Notes: generated by a model not told the origin, from the sequence alone. DNA of 64,000 nucleotides from Paramesorhizobium leguminum (GCF_003217235.1 NZ_QJTF01000005.1:62001-126000); one strand, 5' to 3'; shown: positions 48,601-57,862, counted from the first letter of the stretch. Made by a program: numbers and translations.

Positions 48601-48958
48601 CTCCGACACTAACGCCACCCGTTACCGCCAGAGTGCTGCCATTCTGGATAAGGAGATCGCCGTCCCAATATCCCGTCTCTACAAGGCCGATGGACAGGGA
48701 GCCCACTGCCGCATTCTCCGCGCCGGTGACGCCAAGAATGGTGCCTGGTATGTCTTGACCCGTAGTAACGGAGTTGATCGTCACGGCATCAGCGGAAGTC
48801 GGCGCCGCGCCGCCAGTCCAGCTGCCGCCACTTGTCCAGGCAGTGCCTGCGGCTCCAGTCCATGTCACGTCAGCAGCCGCGGCCGGCTGCGCCAGCGCCA
48901 GTGCGAGCGCCAGTCCAGAAGTCGTGGCCAGCAGGTGGCCAGCATTCCGCTGTTTCAT
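45605..48958 (-). CDS. Autotransporter (type Va) with passenger-associated strand repeats
   Basis: 1117-aa secreted protein. Signal peptide: MKQRNAGHLLATTSGLALAL ending near AAA-ADVTW. The passenger (about 40-830) is a beta-helix. Its first third has units like GTVNVTGAGSKWTVGGPLNI; its middle has repeated autotransporter-associated strands with TLTLTGNNTYANGT, TLTLTGNNTYAGGT and TLTLAGDNTYAGIT about 90 residues apart. The last 270 residues form the beta-barrel (VWGRIEGSHGRFEPESTTGS to the end), finishing NAGLKVSW, an aromatic end read by the BAM machinery. Start: GAGAGG is seven bases before the second of two adjacent ATGs. Likely an adhesin by type; no protease motif seen. It has its own terminator and stands apart from other genes. 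Confidence 0.92.
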   Translation of the reverse strand: MKQRNAGHLLATTSGLALALALAQPAAAADVTWTGAAGTAWTSGGSWTGGAAPTSADAVTINSVTTGQDIPGTILGVTGAENAAVGSLSIGLVETGYWDGDLLIQNGSTLAVTGGVSVGATGGVGAIEADGKLVINTGSKLTMGGALFVGDGWGEMVVSNNSSVTVDASWTVIGRYGTGKLDITNQSTMTSAGSAFVGEFAGATGTVNVTGAGSKWTVGGPLNIGMAGTGTVNIQNGGTVTAKGGTTVAGSSTGTLNIASNGVLETTALTRGAGNAQVNLNGGMLRALSNNENFIDGFTGDDFYIGGSNGTIDTNGFNVTASSEIAGAGALIKTGNGTLTLTGNNTYANGTAIYGGKVSVASDANLGAPTGGIWLNNGGTLENTGAFTTTARNVVLLANGGTFETDANLTLTGVISGPGSLTKTGGNTLTLTGNNTYAGGTIIKSGFVSVSSDANLGAATGGITLDNGWLRNTGAFTSARNVLVTADNGGIQTDANLTLTGVVSGDGYLVKTGDATLTLAGDNTYAGITDIRGGTVQIGNGGASGSVASDVMLRGTSTKLAFNRSDVANFNSVISGTGSVEQIGSGTTVLSGANTYTGATNVKAGTLKAGAADILNTTSGVTVDTGATLDLAGYNQTLKTLSNAGNVRLGNGAAGTTLTVTGDYVGNGGTIYLDTVLGGDNSATDRLVVEGSTSGTGVLAVTNRGGLGAQTVEGIKLVDVGVASDGQFSLQGDYAVNGEQAVVGGAYVYQLHQGGVTDPNDGDWYLRSATTETGDPLYQAGVPVYEALGGAAQQLNGVGTLQQRVGNRYWSGAANPVIAQGDGPAEATPAPEAGAATETATTVWGRIEGSHGRFEPESTTGSKYDVDTYKMQAGVDGKLYENEAGSVIGGVTVHYGNAKADISSGSGDGTVDIDGYGVGGTLTWYGDNGLYVDGQAQATWYQSDLGSDTANRTLAEGNDGFGYALSVETGKRFAIDPHWTLTPQAQLSWSSVEFDGFTDTFGVGVSQDADESLKGRLGIAAEYGNGWMGADGKKVQTTVYAIANLHHEFMDGSKTYVDGVAFTSKNDRTWGGIGTGGTYSWADGKYALYGEVSVDTSLENFADSYKVNGNAGLKVSW

Positions 48959-49600
48959 CATGCGTCCTCTCAAAAGCTTCCCCACCGAGCCAATTTTCGG
49001 CGAGCCATCTGCGCCGCTAGCAGGCGCCTACGATTCGAGCAATGGCCCCAAATGTCCCACCAAACTTGCCGTCGGGGAACGCAGGGGAGGCCGACCGGGA
49101 CGGCGGTACGGCCGCAAGGTATATATGGAAAAACAAAGAGAATACTTATAGATGGAGATGAGGGAGAGCTGCTTCTACAGAATACCCGGCGCCGGATTTT
49201 AGAGATGATCGGACCAATATTAAGGCTAGCTAAACTTAAAAAGCGATAGAAGCAACTGAGCGCCTACCATCAGGTATGCCATAAAATAATAATTTAGTAA
49301 TTTATTTTATTTTGCTTAACTAAATTACCCCGTCGATTTCACGTCGTGGCAAAACCGCAACAGCTTTCCAGGAAATGAGCTCGTACGCCGAGCCTTGCTT
49401 TCAACCTCGTTTCCTGGAATTTCGATGCCTGGCGTCCTTACCGTGAGTGCGCCTCGCCGGGCAATGCCATCTGCTTTTGCATCCACGTGTATTTTTTAGA
49501 TTTTTATTCCAAAGGATGAACCTTCGGTGAACACGCGAAACTAGGTTTTTCCGGTTGTTCGCCATACTATCGGGAAAGACGAAATCAGGGAGACGATCTC
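48959..49600. other. Intergenic region upstream of the autotransporter and cysK
   Basis: 642 bases without a convincing gene. Divergent promoters for the autotransporter and cysK should lie here. From about 49100 to 49560 it is markedly AT-rich (runs such as TAATTTAGTAATTTATTTTA). An inverted repeat TTCCAGGAAA (49366-49375) and TTTCCTGGAA (49410-49419) stands 34 bases apart and may be a regulator site. A 164-codon plus-strand frame at 48755-49249 lies mostly opposite the signal-peptide coding region and was not accepted. Confidence 0.55.
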
Positions 49601-50575
<975 letters not shown>

Positions 50576-50580
50576 TGGCA

Positions 50581-50741
50581 GTGAGCAGTGAGCAGTGAGC
50601 AGTGAGCAGTGAGCAGTGAGCAGTGAGCAGTGAGCAGTGAGCAGTGAGCAGTGAGCAGTGAGCAGTGAGCAGAATAAGAAATAGCCGCAGGAGCCAATAG
50701 TTTTTCTGCTTACTGCTTACTGTTTACCGCTCACTGCTCAC
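50581..50741. repeat. Inverted heptanucleotide array, about 13 perfect GTGAGCA units
   Basis: Thirteen exact head-to-tail GTGAGCA units (50581-50671) begin six bases after the cysK stop. After a 35-base spacer come five inverse units (TGCTTAC, TGCTTAC, TGTTTAC, CGCTCAC, TGCTCAC; 50707-50741), so the RNA can fold into a long hairpin. The uniform left array and divergent right array suggest recent slippage growth on the left. The related array at 29485-29568 is smaller. Confidence 0.92.
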
Positions 50742-51038
50742 TTCTTTTCCATCAATGCCTTGTCCGCGCCGCGCAGGCCGGTCCCGGTCCGCGCATGTAA
50801 TGGCGTTCGGGCCGATAGCTCGGCGCCAAGAATTCACGAATAACGGTTGCGCTATGGCGCAGCTGCACAAGAATGGTCATCGCCCTGTCCTGTATAAATT
50901 TGAAATTGGCTGTCCTTTGCGTGGGGAATACCCGTCCGCGACTGCCTTAAAGACAAATTTAACGGTTAAAGGTGAACACCAAGTGAATTCGCAGGGTTAA
51001 TAATACGTAACCGCTGCTGCCGAGTAAACGTTGAGATT
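50742..51038. other. Intergenic stretch with no recognised gene
   Basis: About 300 bases between the heptamer array and the 3-hydroxybutyryl-CoA dehydrogenase gene. A plus-strand frame of 81 codons (50755-51000) has no known motif and no ribosome-binding site. The sequence is GC-rich at the left and AT-rich near 50940-51010. No RNA gene was recognised. Confidence 0.5.
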
Positions 51039-51920
51039 CTACCGGGTGGGGACCGGCTGCTCGCCCCGATAATCGTAGAAACCCCGCCCGGACTTGCGGC
51101 CAAGCCAGCCTGCCTCGACATATTTCACCAAAAGAGGGCATGGCCGGTATTTGGAATCGGCAAGCCCTTCGTAAAGCACCTGCATGATCGACAGGCAGGT
51201 GTCGAGCCCGATGAAATCGGCCAGTTGCAGCGGCCCCATCGGATGATTGGCACCGAGCCGCATAGCCGTATCGATGGCATCGACGGAGCCGACGCCTTCA
51301 TAAAGCGTATAGATCGCCTCGTTGATCATCGGCAGAAGGATGCGGTTGACGATGAAGGCTGGGAAATCCTCTGCCACCGTGACCGTCTTGTCGAGGCTGG
51401 TGACAAAGGTGCGGGCGGTCTGAAACGTCGCGTTCTCGGTGGCGATGCCGCGCACCAGTTCCACCAACTTCATCACCGGGACCGGATTCATGAAATGTAT
51501 GCCTATGAAGCGCTCCGGCCGGTCCGTGGTGGAGGCAAGGCGGGTGATCGAGATCGATGACGTGTTGGTGGCCAGCAGCGCTTCCGGGTTGAGGATCGGG
51601 CAGAGCTGAGCGTAGATCTTGCGCTTGACGGTTTCGTCCTCGGTCGCCGCTTCGATGGCGAGATCGACGCCTGCAAGCTCCTCCATCTTCGCTGCCATGC
51701 GGATGCGCGCAACAGCCTCGCGGTGGTCCTTTTCTTCCAGCTTGCCGGAAGAAACCTGCCGCGCCATGTTGCCATTGATCGTGGCGATTCCGTTTTCCAG
51801 GCGCTCCAGCGAGGCATCGTGCAGGAGCACATCATAACCGGCAATCGCGCAGACATGCGCAATGCCGCTGCCCATCTGTCCCGCTCCGATAATGCCGATC
51901 TTCTTGATGGTCGCGCCCAT
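51039..51920 (-). CDS. 3-hydroxybutyryl-CoA dehydrogenase
   Basis: 293-aa enzyme of the 3-hydroxyacyl-CoA dehydrogenase family, converting 3-hydroxybutyryl-CoA to acetoacetyl-CoA with NAD(P). The nucleotide loop is KIGIIGAGQMGSGIAHVCAI. The catalytic His lies in IGIHFMNPVPVMKLVELVRG, and the C-terminal domain has FIVNRILLPMINEAIYTLYE and NHPMGPLQLADFIGLDTCLS. The start at 51920 has GGTGGAA before it. It follows etfA across a strong terminator, so it may be transcribed apart or by read-through. Works with ETF in fatty-acid or polyhydroxybutyrate metabolism. Confidence 0.94.
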   Translation of the reverse strand: MGATIKKIGIIGAGQMGSGIAHVCAIAGYDVLLHDASLERLENGIATINGNMARQVSSGKLEEKDHREAVARIRMAAKMEELAGVDLAIEAATEDETVKRKIYAQLCPILNPEALLATNTSSISITRLASTTDRPERFIGIHFMNPVPVMKLVELVRGIATENATFQTARTFVTSLDKTVTVAEDFPAFIVNRILLPMINEAIYTLYEGVGSVDAIDTAMRLGANHPMGPLQLADFIGLDTCLSIMQVLYEGLADSKYRPCPLLVKYVEAGWLGRKSGRGFYDYRGEQPVPTR

Positions 51921-51962
51921 ATTTCCACCCGTGATGTTTTTGTTTTGTGAATTGCAAAGTAA

Positions 51963-51995
51963 ATGGCCGGAGTAGAATTCGTCTACCCCGGCCAT
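51963..51995 (-). terminator. Terminator after etfA
   Basis: ATGGCCGGAGTAGA (51963-51976) and TCTACCCCGGCCAT (51982-51995) form a 14-bp stem in minus-strand RNA with one G-U pair and a five-base loop, then TTTACTTT. It stands 30 bases after the etfA stop. Confidence 0.85.
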
Positions 51996-52024
51996 CATAA
52001 TTTAATCGGTGCGTTAAAAAAGCC

Positions 52025-52954
52025 TCAGAGCGCCTTTTCGAGCTGCGGCAATATTTCGAAGAGATCGCCGACGATGCCATAATCCGCCACCTGGAAGATC
52101 GGCGCTTCCTCGTCCTTGTTGATCGCGACGATGACCTTGGAATCCTTCATGCCCGCCAGATGCTGGATCGCGCCGGAAATGCCGCAGGCGATGTAAAGGT
52201 CCGGCGCCACAACCTTGCCGGTCTGCCCAACCTGCCAGTCATTCGGCGCATAGCCCGCATCGACCGCAGCGCGGGAAGCGCCGACAGCGGCGCCGAGCTT
52301 GTCGGCGACGGGCAGGATGACTTCCTTGAACTTTTCCGAAGAACCAAGTGCGCGACCGCCCGAAATGATGATCTTCGCCGAGGTCAGCTCTGGACGGTCG
52401 CCGCCGGAAAGCTTCGCCTCGACGAATTTCGAAAGGCCCGGATCGCCAGCCGCATCGACCGTCTCGATCGATGCCGAACCACCCTCGCCAGTTGCCTGAA
52501 ACGAGGCCGTGCGCACGGTGATCACCTTTTTGGCATCCGTCGCCTGCACCGTTTGGATGGCATTGCCCGCATAGATCGGACGCTTGAACGTATCAGGCGA
52601 TACCACCTCAATGATGTCGGAAACCTGCATCACGTCGAGAAGAGCGGCCACGCGGGGCAGGATGTTTTTGGCCGAAGTGGTCGCCGGCGCGATGACCGTA
52701 TCGTAATTACCGGCGAGCGAGACGATGAGCGCCGCCGCCGGCTCCGCCAACCGGTTGTCGAGCGCATCGCTGTCTGCAAGCAGAACCTTGGTGACGCCCT
52801 TGAGCGTCGTCGCCTGATCGGCGACGGCTTTCGCGCCCTTGCCGGCAATCAGCACATGCACGTCGGAACCGATGGCAAGGGCCGCGGTGAGCGCTTTGGC
52901 GGTCTGGTCGGAAAGGTGCTGGTTGTCGTGTTCGGCAACAAGAAGAATGGCCAT
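52025..52954 (-). CDS. etfA: Electron transfer flavoprotein alpha subunit
   Basis: Alpha subunit of ETF, which carries electrons from acyl-CoA and other dehydrogenases to ETF-ubiquinone oxidoreductase. The 309-aa product has the C-terminal FAD site: [20 protein letters not shown] followed by [20 protein letters not shown] and [20 protein letters not shown]. The N-terminal half is the alpha/beta domain shared with EtfB. It begins 24 bases after etfB in the same direction. Confidence 0.97.
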   Translation of the reverse strand: MAILLVAEHDNQHLSDQTAKALTAALAIGSDVHVLIAGKGAKAVADQATTLKGVTKVLLADSDALDNRLAEPAAALIVSLAGNYDTVIAPATTSAKNILPRVAALLDVMQVSDIIEVVSPDTFKRPIYAGNAIQTVQATDAKKVITVRTASFQATGEGGSASIETVDAAGDPGLSKFVEAKLSGGDRPELTSAKIIISGGRALGSSEKFKEVILPVADKLGAAVGASRAAVDAGYAPNDWQVGQTGKVVAPDLYIACGISGAIQHLAGMKDSKVIVAINKDEEAPIFQVADYGIVGDLFEILPQLEKAL

Positions 52955-52978
52955 TATTTTGTCCTTGTCCGTAATTTT

Positions 52979-53725
52979 TTAAAGTACGCCGTCAGCCTTG
53001 AGCTTCTCGACCAGTTCTCCAACCGAGCCGACCTTGACGCCCGCCTTGCGGCCGCCCGGCTCCTCGGTCTTCAACACCTTCAGGCGCGGCGCAGTATCGA
53101 CGCCGTAATCGGCTGCTGTCTTCTCGTCGAGCGGCTTCTTCTTGGCCTTCATGATGTTGGGCAGCGAGGCATAACGCGGCTGGTTCAAACGCAAATCCGT
53201 GGTGACGATAGCCGGCAGCTTGATCTCGACGGTCTGCAACCCCCCGTCAACCTCGCGGGTAACCTTCGCCGCACTGTCGCTGAGTTCCACCTTGGAAGCA
53301 AACGTACCCTGACTCCAGCCGAGCAGGGCCGAGAGCATCTGCCCGGTCTGGTTGGCATCGTCATCGATCGCCTGCTTGCCGAGAATGACGACCTGCGGCT
53401 GTTCCGCCTCGACCACGCCTTTCAGAATCTTCGCCACCGCGAGCGGTTCAACCACACCATCAACCTTGACGAGGATGGCGCGGTCGGCGCCCATGGCGAG
53501 CGCGGTGCGCAACGTCTCCTGCGCCTGCGCCGCTCCGATGGACACCGCCACGATCTCCTCGACCTTGCCGGCTTCTTTCAGGCGGATCGCCTCTTCCACG
53601 GCGATCTCGTCGAACGGGTTCATCGACATCTTCACATTGGCGAGTTCGACACCGGAGCCGTCGCTCTTCACCCTGATCTTGACGTTGTAATCGACGACAC
53701 GCTTAACAGCGACGAGCACTTTCAT
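52979..53725 (-). CDS. etfB: Electron transfer flavoprotein beta subunit
   Basis: Beta subunit of ETF, 248 aa; it binds AMP and forms the heterodimer with Etf[21 protein letters not shown] is the typical opening; [20 protein letters not shown] is the AMP-binding segment, and the recognition loop region [20 protein letters not shown] is the surface that contacts partner dehydrogenases. It leads the etfB-etfA transcript. A GCATGATC-type palindrome stands just upstream of the start. Confidence 0.97.
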   Translation of the reverse strand: MKVLVAVKRVVDYNVKIRVKSDGSGVELANVKMSMNPFDEIAVEEAIRLKEAGKVEEIVAVSIGAAQAQETLRTALAMGADRAILVKVDGVVEPLAVAKILKGVVEAEQPQVVILGKQAIDDDANQTGQMLSALLGWSQGTFASKVELSDSAAKVTREVDGGLQTVEIKLPAIVTTDLRLNQPRYASLPNIMKAKKKPLDEKTAADYGVDTAPRLKVLKTEEPGGRKAGVKVGSVGELVEKLKADGVL

Positions 53726-53753
53726 GCGCTGACCCTTTCGAATGAACTCTGGA

Positions 53754-53797
53754 GCATGGTCCCGAAAAGTTGGCAGACTTTTCGGATAAGATCATGC
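53754..53797. repeat. GCATGATC-type palindromic repeat upstream of etfB
   Basis: Outer arms GCATGGTC and GATCATGC, inner stem CCGAAAAGT / ACTTTTCGG around TGGCAG. Nearly perfect copy of the family also found at 7341, 44753 and 45378. It sits 28 bases before the etfB start, in what should be the leader or promoter region. Confidence 0.8.
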
Positions 53798-53892
53798 GGC
53801 TGACAATGATATGCCTTGTGAAAAAGGAAGAACCGGGGCGCGACCGTAATTGCGATTGACGTGCACGTCAATCGCTGTTCTTCGACGGACGC

Positions 53893-54474
53893 TCAGCGGT
53901 TTTTTCCCGGCACCCATAGCACATCGCGCGCACCATTATCATTAGCCGCGCGGGCCGCGACGAACAGGAAATCGGAAACCCTATTGATATAGTGCAACGC
54001 CGCCTCGGTGACTTGTTCTCCGGGCTTGCTCGCAAGCTCCACCATGATGCGCTCGGCCCGCCGCGAAACCGTGCGCGCCAGATGCAGCGCTGCGGAGGCA
54101 GGCGTACCGCCCGGAAGCACGAAGGAACGCAAGGGGCTTAAGCTGGCATTCAGTTGATCGATTTCGGCCTCGACGCGCAACACTTGCGCCTCGATGATAC
54201 GCAAAGGTTCGTAGGCGAGCGGAGTTCCGGTATCGGGCGCGGAAAGATCGGCGCCAAGATCGAACATATCGTTCTGGATACGCGCCAGCATGCCGTCGAG
54301 TTCCGGGTTGCTTTCGCCTGTATGAAGCCGCGCCAGGCCGATGCAGGCATTCGCCTCGTCCACCGTGCCATAAGCCGCGACGCGCAGGTCGCTTTTCAGC
54401 CGCCGTTCGCCATTGCCAAGCCCCGTCGTCCCGTCATCGCCGGTGCGGGTATAGATCTTGTTCAGCCTGACCAT
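53893..54474 (-). CDS. Cob(I)alamin adenosyltransferase, PduO type
   Basis: Transfers the adenosyl group of ATP to cob(I)alamin or cobyrinic acid diamide, giving coenzyme B12. The 193-aa protein has the PduO marks: N-terminal KIYTRTGDDGTTGLGNGERR (ATP loop), AYGTVDEANACIGLARLH, the FVLPGGTPASAALHLARTVS helix and RRAERIMVELASKPGE. Start context is ordinary. It lies 14 bases after the small HIG1-like gene's stop, probably in the same transcript. No cobalamin riboswitch could be seen nearby. Confidence 0.93.
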   Translation of the reverse strand: MVRLNKIYTRTGDDGTTGLGNGERRLKSDLRVAAYGTVDEANACIGLARLHTGESNPELDGMLARIQNDMFDLGADLSAPDTGTPLAYEPLRIIEAQVLRVEAEIDQLNASLSPLRSFVLPGGTPASAALHLARTVSRRAERIMVELASKPGEQVTEAALHYINRVSDFLFVAARAANDNGARDVLWVPGKNR

Positions 54475-54488
54475 GTGTCTTCTCCCGG

Positions 54489-54692
54489 TTACGGTGTATT
54501 GGCATGGCGGGCAAAGTATACCGCCGCCACGATCAGCGCCACGGCGATGAATTGCAACAGCACGCGCAGCTGCATCATCTTGTTGGAGAAATTGCCGTCG
54601 CCTCCGCGCATCATATTGCGCAGGCCGATGAAAAGAACGCAGGCGACAGCCAGCATGACCACTATCGCCGCTATCTCGAACAGAAAGTCCAT
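54489..54692 (-). CDS. Twin-transmembrane HIG1-domain protein
   Basis: 67-aa protein with two hydrophobic helices (MDFLFEIAAIVVMLAVACVL and LLQFIAVALIVAAVYFA) around the loop RNMMRGGDGNFSNKMMQLRV. This is the layout of the HIG1-type twin-transmembrane proteins of alphaproteobacteria; relatives assist cytochrome oxidase supercomplexes. AAGGA stands eight bases before the ATG at 54692. It lies directly upstream of the adenosyltransferase gene. Confidence 0.85.
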   Translation of the reverse strand: MDFLFEIAAIVVMLAVACVLFIGLRNMMRGGDGNFSNKMMQLRVLLQFIAVALIVAAVYFARHANTP

Positions 54693-54755
54693 TTTCAATT
54701 CCTTTCCGGTATTCCTATTACTATGATCGAAATGGCGCGCCAAAAGGAACTGTCG

Positions 54756-55604
54756 ATGAGCCAAACCCGAACGTTTCTGTGGCAGGTTTTACGCGATGCG
54801 TTCGGCCATTTCTATGCCGATGATGGCTGGGCTTTCGCCAGCCATATAACGCTTTCAGGGCTGATGGCGCTGTTTCCCTTCCTGATATTCGCCACCTCGC
54901 TTGCCAGCTTCCTGGGCGCCAACGCCTTTGCCGATACCGCCGTCCATGTCATTTTCGACACCTGGCCGGCAGCTATCGCCGGGCCGATTGCCGGCGAAGT
55001 GAAGAATGTACTGACGGTGCAGCGCGGCGGCCTGCTGACGGTCAGTGTGCTTGCGGCAGCCTATTTTGCCTCCAACGGCATCGAGGCGCTGCGCATTGCA
55101 TTGAACCGCGCCTATCGCGTCACCGATACCCGCTCCGTCATCTTCCGCCGCCTGCAGAGCCTGGGCTTCGTGATCGTCGCCACGCTGGTCTTGACCGCGA
55201 TCAGCATCCTGCTCGTGCTAGCACCCCTCGCCGTTCGGCTGGCCGAGCAATGGTTTCCGGCGATCGCCCCCTATACTGGAAGCCTCAATCTCTGGCGTTA
55301 TGCCATCGCAATCGCGGTTCTGGTGCTGGGGCTGCTCGTCGTCCACCTCTGGCTCCCGGCGGGCAGGCGCGGTCTTTACGACATCCTGCCCGGCATCGTC
55401 CTGACCCTGCTCGCCTGGTTGATCGGCTCGATCGTTTTCGCGCAATATCTCGAGACCTTCGCCAACTATGTCTCGACCTATGCCGGTCTCGCCTCCATCG
55501 TGGTGGCCATGGTCTTTCTGTATATCGTCGCGGCGATCTTCATCATCGGCGCGGAAATCAACGCCGCTATTCTGCGCTATTCCCGCGCGAAACGGAAGGA
55601 TTGA
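54756..55604 (+). CDS. YihY/virulence factor BrkB family membrane protein
   Basis: 282-aa membrane protein with six hydrophobic segments. The YihY signature is spread over FYADDGWAFASHITLSGLMA, YFASNGIEALRIALNRAYRV and the late WLPAGRRGLYDILPGIVLTL and YLETFANYVSTYAGLASIVV. It was once thought to be RNase BN, which is not correct for the family; function is unknown. The start at 54756 is preceded by AAGGAACTG; upstream Mets at 54723 and 54732 are possible. Its 3' end overlaps the convergent EamA gene by 28 bases. Confidence 0.9.
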   Translation: MSQTRTFLWQVLRDAFGHFYADDGWAFASHITLSGLMALFPFLIFATSLASFLGANAFADTAVHVIFDTWPAAIAGPIAGEVKNVLTVQRGGLLTVSVLAAAYFASNGIEALRIALNRAYRVTDTRSVIFRRLQSLGFVIVATLVLTAISILLVLAPLAVRLAEQWFPAIAPYTGSLNLWRYAIAIAVLVLGLLVVHLWLPAGRRGLYDILPGIVLTLLAWLIGSIVFAQYLETFANYVSTYAGLASIVVAMVFLYIVAAIFIIGAEINAAILRYSRAKRKD

Positions 55605-56470
55605 AAACTCAAGCCTTTGACCGTCGCCAGCGCCACGCCGAATGTGGTGATACACATGCCGATCAGCTGGATAAAGTTCAGCGTCTCGCCGAAGAGGAAA
55701 TAGGCCATCAGCGCCGTCGTCCCAGGCACCAGATAGAATAGCGAGGCGACCTTCGACACCGCTCCTTCCCGGATCAGCACCATCAGCAGCAGCACCGCGC
55801 CGATGGAAAGCACCAGTACCAGCCATGCCATGGCGAACAGGAGCCAAGGCGACCAGATGACTTCATGCGTCTCGAACAGCAGGCTAGCCGCGCCGGTGAG
55901 GGCGCCGGCGGCTAGATATTGCACGGTCGTGCCGGTCTTCACATCCACCTGTCCGACAAACCGCTTCTGCCACACGGTTCCAAGGCTGATGGCGAACACG
56001 GCCAGAAACATCACCCCGATGGTCACCGCATTGATCCCGCCCGAATCGAACGAGAATTTCGGCCAAAGCACCATGACGACGCCGATGAAGCCGATGGCGA
56101 GGCCGGCCCAATGCCGCGCTTCGATCTTTTCCTTGAGCACCGCCCCGGCGATGAGCGTGGTGATAAGCGGCTGCAGGCCGACCACCAGCGCCGACATGCC
56201 CGCGGGCAGCCCGTGATGCACGGCCCAGAAGAGGCCTGAGAGATACGTGCCGTGGATCAGGCAACCGGCGACGCCGGCATGAAACGCGCCGCGACGGTTC
56301 GGCCATGGACTGCCGCTTGCCAGCGCCCATACGCCCAAGATCGCCGCGGCGATGAAAAACCGCACGGCCATGAAGCCGAAGGGCTCGGCATAAGGCATCG
56401 CATAGCCCGCGCCAATGAAGCCGGTGGCCCAGAGGAGGACGAAAAGCGCGGGAAAGTATTTGACGGGCAT
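55577..56470 (-). CDS. DMT/EamA family transporter
   Basis: 297-aa inner-membrane protein with ten hydrophobic segments in two EamA halves. MPVKYFPALFVLLWATGFIG begins the first; PLITTLIAGAVLKEKIEARH closes it; the second half has GTVWQKRFVGQVDVKTGTTV and FYLVPGTTALMAYFLFGETL. The start at 56470 gives the usual length; the frame continues further upstream without family likeness. Substrate unknown, likely a metabolite or amino acid exporter. The end overlaps yihY. Confidence 0.9.
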   Translation of the reverse strand: MPVKYFPALFVLLWATGFIGAGYAMPYAEPFGFMAVRFFIAAAILGVWALASGSPWPNRRGAFHAGVAGCLIHGTYLSGLFWAVHHGLPAGMSALVVGLQPLITTLIAGAVLKEKIEARHWAGLAIGFIGVVMVLWPKFSFDSGGINAVTIGVMFLAVFAISLGTVWQKRFVGQVDVKTGTTVQYLAAGALTGAASLLFETHEVIWSPWLLFAMAWLVLVLSIGAVLLLMVLIREGAVSKVASLFYLVPGTTALMAYFLFGETLNFIQLIGMCITTFGVALATVKGLSFQSFRFARE

Positions 56471-56653
56471 GGGTACGTCTTTCAGAGCAAGCCCAGAGCG
56501 CGGGACTGAATTCCCCGGAACTTGCACAAACAAAGAGTGATTCGTCCTGCCTTTATTCCGCCCGCTCCCTGCAAGCCAGTTCATTATTTTGATCGCAGCA
56601 TTCACTGGAAGAATGATGGGCTTCTTGCAACATCCCGCTGCCTCTGCCATCTC

Positions 56654-57139
56654 ATGGCCATGAGTGATCAATCACATCCCATCACCATCTATGTCGATGC
56701 CGACGCCTGTCCGGTAAAGGACGAAGTCTACCGCGTTGCGGAGCGTCATGGGGTGAAAGTTTATGTCGTCGCCAACAGTTTCATTGCTATCCCGCGCGAT
56801 CCGCTGGTCGAGCGCGTCATCGTACCTGCAGGTCTCGACGTCGCCGACGATTGGATCGCCGAACGCGCCAGGCCGGGCGCCATCGTCATCACCGCGGATA
56901 TTCCGCTGGCAAGCCGGGCAATTAATGCCGGCGCCGCGGCGATCGCTCCCAATGGCCGCGCTTTCACTTCAAGCTCCATCGGCAACGTCCTCGCCACGCG
57001 CAATCTCATGGAGGGCTTACGCTCGGCAGGACAGATCACCGGCGGCCCGCCACCCTTCGCCGCCCGCGACCGCTCGGCCTTCCTGTCCGCACTCGACCTC
57101 GCCATTATCAGGCTGAAGCGGGCCGGTTTTATCGTATAA
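56654..57139 (+). CDS. YaiI/YqxD family protein (UPF0178)
   Basis: 161-aa protein with a PIN-like nuclease fold. [20 protein letters not shown] is the family signature with conserved acidic residues, and [20 protein letters not shown] and [20 protein letters not shown] follow. Activity has not been shown for most members. Two close ATGs (56654 and 56660) are possible starts. It is convergent with the TlpA-like gene and divergent from the EamA gene. Confidence 0.9.
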   Translation: MAMSDQSHPITIYVDADACPVKDEVYRVAERHGVKVYVVANSFIAIPRDPLVERVIVPAGLDVADDWIAERARPGAIVITADIPLASRAINAGAAAIAPNGRAFTSSSIGNVLATRNLMEGLRSAGQITGGPPPFAARDRSAFLSALDLAIIRLKRAGFIV

Positions 57140-57145
57140 AGCGCG

Positions 57146-57826
57146 CTACTCGTTCATCACCCGCGCCGCATCAATCAGCTTCCTGGCATCGTCTCCCGCC
57201 CAGTCGGCCGGACCGTTCATCGCGGCAATCTGGCAGCCGTCCTTGTCCACCAGCATTGTTACCGGCAGGCCAAAGGCGAGGTTCTTCTTTTTCAGCTCGT
57301 TGAAAACACCCATCGTCGGGTCCCGATAGAGCTTGAGCGAATGAACACCCGTTTCCGCCAGAAATGCCTTCGGCTTGGTATCATCCCCGGTATCGATATT
57401 GATCGCGACCACCTGGAAATCGTCGCCGCCCTTCTCCGCCTGCAGCTTGTCCAGCGCCGGCATCTCCTCGCGGCAGGGCGCGCACCAGACGGCCCAGAGA
57501 TTGACAAGCAGCGTCTTGCCTTTGAAATCAGCCAGCGTCATCTTGGCGCCATCGGGCCCGGTAAAGCTCAAATTCTGCACCGGTTGCGGCGTCTCGGCGG
57601 CGCGCATTGCCGCCACCGATCCTGTGGCCGCGGCGTCGAGCGCCTTCGCGGCGTCCGCCGTCAGCGCGCATTGACCGCTTGCTGCAGCGGCTTCGACATT
57701 GCCAGAGGGCCGCTCCATCACGTATACCGCGACGGCGCCTGCGATGAGCCCCGCGAGACCGGCAAGAAGGACGATCCGTCCGCTTCCACGTTTTTCGGCT
57801 TTGTCGTTTGCGTTGCCCGTTGCCAT
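57146..57826 (-). CDS. tlpA: TlpA-like membrane-anchored thiol:disulfide interchange protein
   Basis: 226-aa protein. An N-terminal helix ([20 protein letters not shown]) anchors it in the inner membrane with the thioredoxin domain in the periplasm. The active site is [20 protein letters not shown], with cis-Pro in [14 protein letters not shown]. TlpA reduces cytochrome oxidase copper-centre proteins in related bacteria. The start at 57826 follows GGGAAG; a much longer open frame continues opposite argH but is not coding. The argH start lies 36 bases away on the other strand, so a common control region is likely. A cysteine in [10 protein letters not shown] may pair with [10 protein letters not shown]. 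Confidence 0.92.
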   Translation of the reverse strand: MATGNANDKAEKRGSGRIVLLAGLAGLIAGAVAVYVMERPSGNVEAAAASGQCALTADAAKALDAAATGSVAAMRAAETPQPVQNLSFTGPDGAKMTLADFKGKTLLVNLWAVWCAPCREEMPALDKLQAEKGGDDFQVVAINIDTGDDTKPKAFLAETGVHSLKLYRDPTMGVFNELKKKNLAFGLPVTMLVDKDGCQIAAMNGPADWAGDDARKLIDAARVMNE

Positions 57827-57862
57827 GTTGATCTTCCCGTTTCCTTTTTGAAGGCTTCGACC

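Noticed and set aside
48755-49249. 164-codon plus-strand frame near the autotransporter start
   Set aside because: Its first half is antisense to the signal-peptide coding region, and the rest lies in AT-rich noncoding DNA; no ribosome-binding site or known motif.
50581-50741. CRISPR array
   Set aside because: The repeats are seven bases in perfect tandem with no spacers, and no cas genes are near; it is a tandem repeat with inverse copies.
50755-51000. 81-codon plus-strand frame after the heptamer array
   Set aside because: No start signals, no motif; the later part is AT-rich and looks noncoding.
53800-53892. Cobalamin riboswitch near the adenosyltransferase and etfB genes
   Set aside because: No B12-box consensus could be found, and the region lies downstream, not upstream, of the adenosyltransferase gene.
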